A DNA stretch of 32,194 bases from Alphaproteobacteria bacterium (GTDB lineage: Bacteria; Pseudomonadota; Alphaproteobacteria; JAJFFI01), in assembly GCA_030066595.1 (NCBI GenBank), contig JASJBI010000015.1:1-32194 (forward strand), read 5' to 3'. The notes under the pieces are model-generated. The model searched no databases, was not told the origin of the DNA, and saw nothing but the letters and a program-made list of their open reading frames with translations. Position numbers and translations under genes: made by a program. Below, piece after piece: positions 8,609-16,883 of the stretch (positions are counted from its first letter, which is position 1; the number at the start of each line of letters is the position of its first letter).

Positions 8609-9370
8609 ATGACCCAGCTTGTCAAGACCATCGAGACGCCGACCCAGCCGCAACGGCGGCGCGCCTCCGAACTGGCCCGGCGGGGCCTGCCCCTCGCCGT
8701 CATGGCCGCCGCGATCGGCGCGTTTTTCGGCCTCGGCCTCGACCAGTACGTGACCTTCGACGCCCTGCGCGAACACCGCGAGCTCTTGACCGGCTTCGTC
8801 TCCGACCACGCCATCGCGGCTGTTGCCGTCTTCGTCGTCCTGTACGCGGTGGCCACGGCCCTGTCCCTGCCCGGCGGCGCGGTGCTTTCGGTCACGGGTG
8901 GTTTCCTGTTCGGCAGCGTCCTGGGCACCGCCTGGATCGTGATTGCCGCCACGCTGGGCGCGACCGCCCTGTTCCTGGTCGCGAAGACCGCGCTCGGCGA
9001 CGCGCTCCGGTCCAAGGCGGGTCCGTGGCTGCGCAAGATGGAGGACGGGTTCCGCGAGAGCGCGCTCAGCTACCTCCTGGTTCTGCGGCTGGTGCCGCTG
9101 TTCCCCTTCTTCATCGTCAACTTGGTGCCGGCCTTTTTGGGCGTGCGGCTACGCACCTACGTGATCGCCACCTTCGTCGGCATCATCCCGGGTGCGTTCG
9201 TGTTCGCCTCGGTCGGCGCCGGGCTGGGCAGCGTGTTCGACGCAATGGAGGACTTTACGCTCGTGGGCGTCCTGACGCCGGAGATCGTCACCGCCCTGGT
9301 CGGCCTCGCCGCGCTGTCGCTGCTGCCGGTCGTCTACAAGAAGCTCAAGGCGCAGCGAGCCGACGCCTGA
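8609..9370 (+). CDS. TVP38/TMEM64 (DedA/VTT-superfamily) membrane protein
   Basis: The 253-residue integral membrane protein has about five to six hydrophobic segments. The VTT/SNARE-associated signature runs from LSLPGGAVLSVTGGFLFGSV through LRLVPLFPFFIVNLVPAFLGV to FVGIIPGAFVFASVGAG. Family members are thought to act in lipid scrambling or membrane homeostasis. The cytoplasmic N-terminus (residues 1-30) is basic. AGGAG lies 8 bases before the ATG. It is the last gene of the cupredoxin-like/flavoprotein operon and ends just before a strong intrinsic terminator. Confidence 0.9.
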   Translation: MTQLVKTIETPTQPQRRRASELARRGLPLAVMAAAIGAFFGLGLDQYVTFDALREHRELLTGFVSDHAIAAVAVFVVLYAVATALSLPGGAVLSVTGGFLFGSVLGTAWIVIAATLGATALFLVAKTALGDALRSKAGPWLRKMEDGFRESALSYLLVLRLVPLFPFFIVNLVPAFLGVRLRTYVIATFVGIIPGAFVFASVGAGLGSVFDAMEDFTLVGVLTPEIVTALVGLAALSLLPVVYKKLKAQRADA

Positions 9371-9374
9371 CACT

Positions 9375-9499
9375 GTGCACGCGCCCCTGCCCCCGTGGGG
9401 CGCGCTTGGGCCGCGGCACCCCAGACCCGCCGCGGCCCCTTTTTTTTCTCAGCGCCCGCCGGCCAGGAACCCGCGCGCCGCCTGCACGGTCGCAACGCT
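9375..9499. repeat. direct repeat copy A: remnant of glycerate kinase 3' end plus hairpin
   Basis: The segment is a diverged copy of 11172-11297. Over the last 51 bases (9449-9499 versus 11247-11297) I count 46 identities with no gap. Read on the minus strand it encodes S-V-A-T-V-Q-A-A-R-G-F-L-A-G-G-R-stop, against S-A-A-T-E-Q-A-V-R-G-F-M-A-G-G-R-stop at the end of the intact glycerate kinase. The hairpin half is also shared at lower identity. The remnant overlaps the MFS transporter stop (9498-9500) and has no upstream kinase body. Confidence 0.8.
9408..9447 (+). terminator. rho-independent terminator after TVP38 gene
   Basis: GGGCCGCGG (9408-9416) pairs perfectly with CCGCGGCCC (9430-9438) around a 13-base loop, and eight T residues follow at 9440-9447. 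It lies 38 bases after the TVP38 stop and fits termination of that operon. The related hairpin at 11205-11236 lacks the T run. Confidence 0.88.
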
Positions 9500-11147
9500 A
9501 TTGCTGCGTGCGAAACGGCGACCGCTGAACCACGAAGATCGTCGTCAGCGGCAGCAGCACACTGACCGCGGCGACGGTGATCAGCAGCATGCCGAGTTCG
9601 GAGTAGTCGGCCGGCACCTGGATCTCGCCGGTGATCCGGTCCTTGACCTCCCGTGTCACGGTATAGATCTCGTTCACGTACTTCGTACCCAGGCTCGAGG
9701 CGGACAGCGCGAGATTGGCCAAGGACGTTACGACGGCGAAGAAGGTCGCCTTGAGATGCAATGGCGCGTGCTTGGCGATCCAGGCGAGCATGGGGATCAT
9801 GGCGACCTGGCCCAGCGGCGATTCGATGGCCGTGTCGATGATCGCGATGAAGCGCGCGTCGACAACGCCGGCCGTCCACCGTGCGGTCCATTCGTGCACG
9901 CCGTAATAGAGCCCGATATTCGGAAGCGACAGGATGCCGACGGCGACGGTCAGGAGCCCGACCACGTGGGCAATGGATATCTTTGCCATCATGGGGCGGA
10001 GCAGCAGCATGCCGACCAGCGCCAGACCGGAGGCAATGAGCGACAGGACCGAAAGGAACTGCTGGTCGAAGCCGAGGACGTCGATATCGAACCATGTGAC
10101 GCCGGCACCCGGCAGGGGCAGCGCGCGGAAGACGCAGATGATGACCGCGGTGCCCACCAGAGGCCGGCGCACCCCGGGGTCGAGCTCGCGCATCAGCCGG
10201 GACATGAGGAACGAGATGACGGCCAGGGAGCCGATAAGGGTGATCTCCTGTGCGAACGGGATCCTGCTCAGACCCATTGTCAGGGTGAAGGCGGCGAACA
10301 CCAGGCTGCCGCCGAGAATCCACCAGTTCGGCTCGGTCGCTTCCGCCCCGCTGAACAGCATGCTCTCGATGCGGTCCTTGTCGAAGCCCGCCCGGCGTAA
10401 CCTACGGGCCCGCACGCGGACGGACACGGTCCCCAGGATGACGCCCGTGATGGAGATCACGGGGATGATCAGGGCCAGCAGATAGATGTCTGCGTAGGCC
10501 GAGGCCTTCTCGGCCTCCGACATCGTCTGGACGCCCGAGAACATCGCGATGTTCAGGACGGCAACGGCGATCAAACCGCCGATGGTCGCGAACCGGCCCA
10601 GCATCTGCATCGTCGTGTGCATCAGCTTGATCTCGGCGTCCGGGTACGGCTCGCCCCGCGGGTCGACGGTCGGCACCGCCTCCACGGTCATGGCGTCCGC
10701 GACGACGTCCTGGAGGACATAGCCCGAAGGCGCCAGGAGCGTGGCCGCGACGAACCAAACCTCGACGCTCACGATCCCGGCCATCGTCTCGGTGTGGGCG
10801 ACGAGGCCGTACATGATCCCGATGCTGAGCGCGAGAAGCGCGGCGCCGGCATAGACGAGCAGGGCCTTCCAGCGCCAGATCAGATCGACCAGATGGCCGA
10901 GCGGCATCTTGAGCACCCAGGGTATGCCCGCCCAGAACGTCAAGCCGGCGAGGAATGCCGCCGAGAGCCCGAGGTATTCCTTGATGAAGAAGGTGCCGAC
11001 GATGGCCGTGAGGCCTGAAACCCCGGACGCGAGGTAGACCATCAGCGGCGGCAGGTAGGACCAGCGGAGCTCCCGCCCCAGTTCGATGACCGTCTCGTCG
11101 AACCAGCGCCCGAGGCTGTTCAGGATCGTGCTTTCGCCCAGGGCCAT
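9498..11147 (-). CDS. MFS transporter, folate-biopterin transporter (BT1)-like
   Basis: The 549-residue polytopic membrane protein has about twelve hydrophobic segments. Features of the BT1/FBT branch of the major facilitator superfamily include FIKEYLGLSAAFLAGLTFWAGIPWVLKMPLGHLVDL near the N-terminus (helices 1-2 with a conserved loop) and LQDVVADAMTVEAV in the middle of the first half. Members transport folates, pterins or other small organic compounds; the substrate here is unknown. A large loop follows helix 5 and carries many charged residues. The ATG at 11147 is preferred over the upstream start at 11189, with AGGA about 10 bases before it. The gene sits exactly between the two direct repeat copies at 9375-9499 and 11172-11297, suggesting insertion or replacement. 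Confidence 0.75.
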   Translation of the reverse strand: MALGESTILNSLGRWFDETVIELGRELRWSYLPPLMVYLASGVSGLTAIVGTFFIKEYLGLSAAFLAGLTFWAGIPWVLKMPLGHLVDLIWRWKALLVYAGAALLALSIGIMYGLVAHTETMAGIVSVEVWFVAATLLAPSGYVLQDVVADAMTVEAVPTVDPRGEPYPDAEIKLMHTTMQMLGRFATIGGLIAVAVLNIAMFSGVQTMSEAEKASAYADIYLLALIIPVISITGVILGTVSVRVRARRLRRAGFDKDRIESMLFSGAEATEPNWWILGGSLVFAAFTLTMGLSRIPFAQEITLIGSLAVISFLMSRLMRELDPGVRRPLVGTAVIICVFRALPLPGAGVTWFDIDVLGFDQQFLSVLSLIASGLALVGMLLLRPMMAKISIAHVVGLLTVAVGILSLPNIGLYYGVHEWTARWTAGVVDARFIAIIDTAIESPLGQVAMIPMLAWIAKHAPLHLKATFFAVVTSLANLALSASSLGTKYVNEIYTVTREVKDRITGEIQVPADYSELGMLLITVAAVSVLLPLTTIFVVQRSPFRTQQ

Positions 11148-11171
11148 GGTCCAACCGATCCTGCTACGCGG

Positions 11172-11297
11172 TACGCACGTCCCCAGCACCCGCGGGGTCG
11201 GCTTGGGTCGCGGCAGCTCAGACCTGCCGTGGCCCCTCTTCCCGTCTCAGCGCCCGCCGGCCATGAACCCGCGCACCGCCTGCTCGGTCGCTGCGCT
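11172..11297. repeat. direct repeat copy B: 3' end of glycerate kinase plus hairpin
   Basis: This counterpart of 9375-9499 contains the last 16 codons and stop of the intact glycerate kinase (11247-11297). It also holds a 12-bp stem with two wobble pairs (GGGTCGCGGCAG at 11205-11216 with CTGCCGTGGCCC at 11225-11236). A T run is absent here, so the hairpin is unlikely to act as an efficient terminator. The two copies lie in the same orientation about 1.8 kb apart and flank the MFS gene. Confidence 0.8.
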
Positions 11298-12383
11298 GAG
11301 CAACGCGGGCGCCGCCTCCATCGCGTCGGCCAGTGTCATCGGCCCCGAACACAGGCTGAAGACCGCATCGATGCCGATGCCATGCAGATCCGAAATGCCG
11401 TCGCCCACGCTGCCAGCGATGGCGAGGCAGGGGATCCCCTGCCGCATGGCCGCTTCGGCCACGCCGGCCGGCGCCTTGCCGTAGAGGGTTTGCGCGTCGA
11501 TCTGGCCCTCGGCGGTCAGCACCAGGTCGGCCGCCTCGAGCTTGCCGTCGAGCCCGACCAGGTCGAGCACCACATCGACGCCGCGACGCAGGGTCGCGCC
11601 CAGAAACGCATGCAGGCCCGCGCCCAGGCCGCCGGCGGCGCCGGCGCCGGGCAGGCCGCGCACGTCGCGGCCGAGATCCCGCGCGATGACGTCGGCCAGA
11701 TTGGCGAGCCCCGCGTCCAGCTCGGCCACCATGTCGGGGCTCGCGCCCTTCTGCGGGCCGAACACATGCGCCGCGCCCGTCGGTCCCAAGAGCGGATTGT
11801 CCACGTCGCAGATCGCCTCGATCTCCGTCTCCTCGATCCGAGGGTCGCGCCCCGCCATATCGATGCGCCGGATGCGGGCGAGCGCGCCGCCGACCGGCTC
11901 GACCGGGGCACCGTCGCCGTCCAGGAACCGGACGCCCAGCGCGGCCGCCACGCCGATGCCGCCGTCGTTGGTGGCGCTGCCGCCCAGGCCCACGGCGATC
12001 TCGCGGGCGCCCGCATCCAGCGCCGCGGCGATCAGCTCGCCGGTGCCGTAGCTGGTGGTCTGGCGCGGGTCGAGCTGGTCCTCGGGCAAGAGCGCCAGCC
12101 CGCTCGCCTCGGCCATTTCGATCGCCGCGAACGCCTTCGACGGAACCAGGCAGAAGGCGGCCTGGACCGGCGCCTGCCGCGGCCCCGTGACCGTGGCATG
12201 GCGCAACTCCCCGCCGAGGGTCGCCTCGGCGACGTCGATCAGGCCGTCGCCCCCGTCCGCGACCGGCACCTGGACGATCTCGGCATCCGGCACCGCGCGC
12301 GCGACGCCCTCGGCCATCGCCGCCGCGGCCGCGGGCGCGGTGAGGCTTCCCTTGAACGCGTTCGGCGCGACCACGACCTTCAT
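11247..12383 (-). CDS. glycerate kinase, GlxK/GarK family (type I)
   Basis: The 378-residue kinase starts MKVVVAPNAFKGSLTAPAAA, the signature N-terminus of bacterial glycerate kinases that phosphorylate D-glycerate, usually to 2-phosphoglycerate. PVADGGDGLIDV, GLGGSATNDGG and LTAEGQIDAQTLYGKAPAGVA are further family motifs, and the length is normal (370-385). It would feed glycerate from glyoxylate or sugar-acid breakdown into glycolysis. The ATG at 12383 has an AGGAAGGGGA stretch upstream. A perfect inverted repeat lies about 70 bases 5' of the start. No glycerate dehydrogenase or tartronate-semialdehyde reductase is nearby. Confidence 0.92.
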   Translation of the reverse strand: MKVVVAPNAFKGSLTAPAAAAAMAEGVARAVPDAEIVQVPVADGGDGLIDVAEATLGGELRHATVTGPRQAPVQAAFCLVPSKAFAAIEMAEASGLALLPEDQLDPRQTTSYGTGELIAAALDAGAREIAVGLGGSATNDGGIGVAAALGVRFLDGDGAPVEPVGGALARIRRIDMAGRDPRIEETEIEAICDVDNPLLGPTGAAHVFGPQKGASPDMVAELDAGLANLADVIARDLGRDVRGLPGAGAAGGLGAGLHAFLGATLRRGVDVVLDLVGLDGKLEAADLVLTAEGQIDAQTLYGKAPAGVAEAAMRQGIPCLAIAGSVGDGISDLHGIGIDAVFSLCSGPMTLADAMEAAPALLSAATEQAVRGFMAGGR

Positions 12384-12450
12384 CGGCTGTCCCCTTCCTG
12401 TCGCCCGCTCGAACTCCCGCCGAGCGGCGCTGGGCACAGCCTAGTGCGCT

Positions 12451-12480
12451 CTCCGGCAAGTTGGAACCGTTCTGCCGGAG
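12451..12480. promoter_or_regulatory. inverted repeat upstream of glycerate kinase, candidate operator
   Basis: CTCCGGCA (12451-12458) and TGCCGGAG (12473-12480) are perfect inverted copies separated by 14 bases, so the arm centres are 22 bp apart, two helical turns. The position is about 70 bases upstream of the glycerate kinase start on its coding strand. The geometry suits a dimeric regulator; an RNA hairpin in the leader is the alternative. Confidence 0.4.
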
Positions 12481-12491
12481 GCGGTCCCGTC

Positions 12492-12508
12492 AAGGCCGGC
12501 TCGGCCTT
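12492..12508 (-). terminator. possible weak terminator after NDUFA9-like gene
   Basis: AAGGCCG and CGGCCTT form a perfect 7-bp stem with a 3-base loop just 8 bases after the stop of the SDR gene on the minus strand. No T run follows in that direction, so it may be only a weak or rho-assisted terminator. Confidence 0.35.
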
Positions 12509-12516
12509 CTCTGCGC

Positions 12517-13428
12517 CTAGCGGCCCAGATAGCTGGGGAGGATCGTCTGCAGGGCGGTGGGCTCGATGCCGAGATCGGCGAGCGTGAGGCTCTCCGGACC
12601 GACCACGTTGTCGTGTTTCATGAGTTCCACCTGGTCCGGCGTCAGCGGCGGGCTCGGGAGCAACGCCATGGCGGACGCGAGCGCCTCGGCCAGGGCGAAC
12701 GGCACCGGAAGCAGCATCCGGACGCGCCCCGTCTGCCTGAGCATCATGCTGGTCAGCTGCTTGTAGGTGTAGACGTCGGGCCCGCCGAGCTCAAAGGTCT
12801 TGCCCTCGCTCTCGGGCGTCGCCAAGGCCTTTTCCACCGCCAGCGCGACGTCGCCCACATAGACAGGCTGCAGCCTGGCTTCGCCGCCGCCGAAGAGCGG
12901 CAGCGCGGGCGTCATCCGTGCCAGGTCCGCGAGCGTGCTGAAGAAGGCGTCGTCGGGTCCGAACAAGAGGCTGGGACGCAGGATGGTTGCCCCCGGGAAG
13001 GCTTTCTTGACCAGGCGCTCGCCCTCGGCCCGAGCGCGGATATAGCGCGACTCCGAACCGCTGTCCGCACCGATGCCGGAGATGTGAACCAGGCGCGCGA
13101 CCCCTGCCTTGGCCGCCTGCTCCGCCACTTGACGCGCGCCCTCACCGTGCACCGCCTCGAAGGTGGCCGGGCCGCGCTCGACATAGAGGCCGACGGTGTT
13201 GACGACCGCGCCGGCCCCTGCAACCGCCCGCGCCACCGCCTCCGAATCCCGGACGTCGGCGGCCATGGGAACGATCTTGCCCTTGCCGTCCGTTGCCGCG
13301 ACGCCCTTGGCGGCCCCCGGGTTGCGCACAGCGACGCAGATCTCGGTCTCCTCAGCGGCGAGACGATCGACGATGCGACGACCGAGAAACCCCGTCCCGC
13401 CGAAGATGGTCACGCGTCCTGAGAGCAT
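12517..13428 (-). CDS. complex I NDUFA9-like atypical SDR, NAD(P)-binding protein
   Basis: The 303-residue protein opens with a Rossmann motif VTIFGGTGFLGRRIVDRL (glycines at residues 10-16) and AVRNPGAA as the dinucleotide-specificity loop. VNTVGLY, HISGIGADSGSESRYIRARAEGE and ILRPSLLFGPDD follow, then a C-terminal substrate-type domain. These are features of extended/atypical SDRs related to the NDUFA9 accessory subunit of respiratory complex I, common in alphaproteobacteria. The classical YxxxK active site is altered to YIRAR, which argues for a structural or redox-sensing role rather than normal dehydrogenase catalysis. The ATG at 13428 has AGGGAGG upstream. No nuo gene is near. Confidence 0.82.
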   Translation of the reverse strand: MLSGRVTIFGGTGFLGRRIVDRLAAEETEICVAVRNPGAAKGVAATDGKGKIVPMAADVRDSEAVARAVAGAGAVVNTVGLYVERGPATFEAVHGEGARQVAEQAAKAGVARLVHISGIGADSGSESRYIRARAEGERLVKKAFPGATILRPSLLFGPDDAFFSTLADLARMTPALPLFGGGEARLQPVYVGDVALAVEKALATPESEGKTFELGGPDVYTYKQLTSMMLRQTGRVRMLLPVPFALAEALASAMALLPSPPLTPDQVELMKHDNVVGPESLTLADLGIEPTALQTILPSYLGR

Positions 13429-13786
13429 GGCTCGCCTCCCTCCCGCGGCAGCCGAAGGCGCGCCCGACGCCTCCGATGCGCTTTGGAGACTCTGCCCCGT
13501 GAGCTGGCCCGTCGGCAAGGGCGGTGGGTCGTCGCGACCACGCCCACGCTCGATCCCGCCATCCGCGGCGAAACGGCTGAGCCGGAAGGACCGGGCGTCC
13601 AGGGCGTCGCGCCGGCGAGCGGCGCAACAGGATCTGCACGGCGCCGCACATTCCCGTGACAGGGCCTTGGTGCCTGCAGGCCGGGTCCCTACCTGAACCT
13701 GGAAGACGAAGCCTGGGTCGCAGGCCGGCAACGGCGGGCCGCGCGATGCCCGGCCAAACGCGTTTCGGGAAAAGGAGACCCCGACC
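13429..13786. other. 358-bp intergenic region without a recognised gene
   Basis: The gap separates divergent genes (NDUFA9-like SDR and DM13 protein). It is as GC-rich as coding DNA and carries long spurious open frames on the minus strand, none resembling a protein family. It must hold two divergent promoters, but no confident -35/-10 pair was found. An AAGGAG ribosome-binding site for the DM13 gene lies near 13772. Confidence 0.5.
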
Positions 13787-14182
13787 ATGCCATTGCGCAC
13801 CGGATTGGCCGCATTCGCGGCCGTGATCGCACTGACCTTCGCCGCCCCACAGATCGTTCTGGCGGACAGCCACGCCGTCGCCAGCGGCAGCTTCCGGGGC
13901 GCCAGCGGCCATAGCACGAAAGGCGGCGTCAGCATCGTCCAGCAGGACGGCGGCTACGTCGCAATTCTGGAATCGGACTTCCGCCTCGACGGCGCGCCGG
14001 ACCCGCGGCTCGGCTTCGGCAAGGACGGCTACGACACCGACACCACCTTTGCGGTGGTCGAATCCAACAGCGGACGCCAGGAGTACCGGATCCCCGCCCG
14101 GATTGATCCCAAGGACTTCAACGAGTTCTATGTTTGGTGCGAGAAGTTCTCGGTGCCGCTCGGGGTCGCCAAGCTGAACTAG
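13787..14182 (+). CDS. secreted DM13-domain protein
   Basis: The 131-residue protein has a signal peptide (about residues 1-27, cleavage after VLADSHA). A single DM13 domain covers the rest: ASGSFRGASGHSTKGGVSI at the start, LESDFRLDGAPDPRLGFG in the middle and FNEFYVWCEKFSVPLGVAKL at the end. The C-terminal W-C-x-x-F-S-V-P-x-G-x-A motif with its conserved cysteine is diagnostic. DM13 domains have been proposed to act in extracytoplasmic electron transfer; direct proof for small bacterial members is lacking as far as I know. It stands alone between the SDR and glnS, with its own ribosome-binding site and a probable terminator after it. Confidence 0.85.
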   Translation: MPLRTGLAAFAAVIALTFAAPQIVLADSHAVASGSFRGASGHSTKGGVSIVQQDGGYVAILESDFRLDGAPDPRLGFGKDGYDTDTTFAVVESNSGRQEYRIPARIDPKDFNEFYVWCEKFSVPLGVAKLN

Positions 14183-14188
14183 GCTTGC

Positions 14189-14239
14189 GCCGCCGGGTTG
14201 GCCCAAGCGGGGCGCATGACTTGGCCCCGGGCGGCTTTT
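14189..14239 (+). terminator. probable rho-independent terminator after DM13 gene
   Basis: GCCGCC-GGG (from 14189) pairs with CCC-GGGCGGC (ending 14235) with a small bulge. An inner CCAAG/CTTGG stem extends it, and TTTT follows at 14236-14239. It begins 7 bases after the DM13 stop and would separate that gene from glnS. Confidence 0.5.
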
Positions 14240-14288
14240 CTGGCAGACATGGCGGCGCCGTTTCCAGCCAGACCGGAGCCCAGCCGAC

Positions 14289-15974
<1,686 letters not shown>

Positions 15975-16112
15975 GCGCCGCATCAAGCTCTCGTCAGCTG
16001 AAACGTTTGATACGCGCCGAGAGCAATTGAAACCCTCTCCCCTCTTGCTCCGCGCATCGGGCTCTGTCTTTACTCCGGTCCGCGCCCAAACATCTGCACA
16101 GGGGACGGACAC

Positions 16113-16739
16113 ATGCCCATCGAACTCTGGCTCGCCTTCGCGGTGGCGAGCGCCGTGGTGCTCGCGGTGCCGGGACCCACGGTCATGCTGGTCGTCAGCT
16201 ACGCCCTCGGCAACGGCCGCTCGTCGGGCTGGGCGACCGTGCCTGGCGTGACCTTCGGCGACTTCACGGCGATGACCATCTCGCTCTTGGGCGCCGGCGC
16301 GATTCTGGCGACCTCGGCGGAGCTCTTCACCGTCTTGAAGCTCGTCGGCGCGGCCTATCTCGTCTGGCTCGGGATCCAACTCTGGCGCGCGGACCCCACG
16401 CTCGAGAACGGCGGAGCGGCGCGCGGCCGGCCGAACGGAAAGCGCATGTTCTGGAACGCCTATGTGGTGACCGCGCTCAACCCCAAAAGCATCGTCTTCT
16501 TCGTGGCCTTCGTGCCCCAGTTCCTGGACACGGCCTACCCGCTCTTGCCCCAGTTCGTGATCCTAGAGGCGACCTTCCTGGTGCTCGCGGCGGCCAATGT
16601 GGCGGTCTGGGCGGTGCTCGCGGGCGAGATGCGGGCGCGCTTTCGCCGGCCCGCGACGCTCAGGCTGGTCAACCGGATCGGCGGCAGCTTTTTGATCGGC
16701 GCCGGGCTCCTGACCGCGGCGGCACGGCGCGCGAACTGA
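16113..16739 (+). CDS. LysE/RhtB-family amino acid exporter
   Basis: The 208-residue inner-membrane protein has about six hydrophobic segments and the RhtB-type landmarks VPGPTVMLVVSYALGNGRSSG near the N-terminus, LVGAAYLVWLGIQLWR in helix 3 and NPKSIVFFVAFVPQF in helix 4. Members export amino acids or their derivatives such as homoserine lactones; the substrate cannot be read from the sequence. AGGGGAC precedes the ATG by about 7 bases. It follows glnS after 138 bases and is followed by a palindromic repeat. Confidence 0.9.
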   Translation: MPIELWLAFAVASAVVLAVPGPTVMLVVSYALGNGRSSGWATVPGVTFGDFTAMTISLLGAGAILATSAELFTVLKLVGAAYLVWLGIQLWRADPTLENGGAARGRPNGKRMFWNAYVVTALNPKSIVFFVAFVPQFLDTAYPLLPQFVILEATFLVLAAANVAVWAVLAGEMRARFRRPATLRLVNRIGGSFLIGAGLLTAAARRAN

Positions 16740-16749
16740 GCGACGCTTG

Positions 16750-16862
16750 TCATGCTTCGAGACGCTCGCGACGCGAGCTCCTCAGCATGAAGGGCAGTGT
16801 CTTGATCTGATCAATTTCTTCGTCCCGAGGAGCGGCCCGCTGGGGCCGCGTCTCGAGTCCGA
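16750..16862. repeat. BIME-like pair of palindromic (REP-type) units
   Basis: Two inverted units lie between convergent genes. Unit 1 (16750-16790) has outer arms TCATGCT/AGCATGA and a core TCGAGACGC-TCGC-gac-GCGA-GCTCCTC. Unit 2 (about 16825-16862) read on the other strand is TCGAGACGC-GGCCC-cagc-GGGCC-GCTCCTC. The conserved flanks TCGAGACGC and GCTCCTC are the same, while the inner stems differ in sequence yet each stays self-complementary. That is the signature of a structured dispersed repeat pair. The roughly 35-base spacer contains TTGATCTGATCAA. No second copy was found in the window. Confidence 0.75.
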
Positions 16863-16883
16863 GGGCCGTTTCGCACGCCGACC

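Noticed and set aside
7000..9036. 678-codon antisense open frame over the flavoprotein gene
   Set aside because: It is a shadow of the flavoprotein and TVP38 genes, with no family motifs and no ribosome-binding site.
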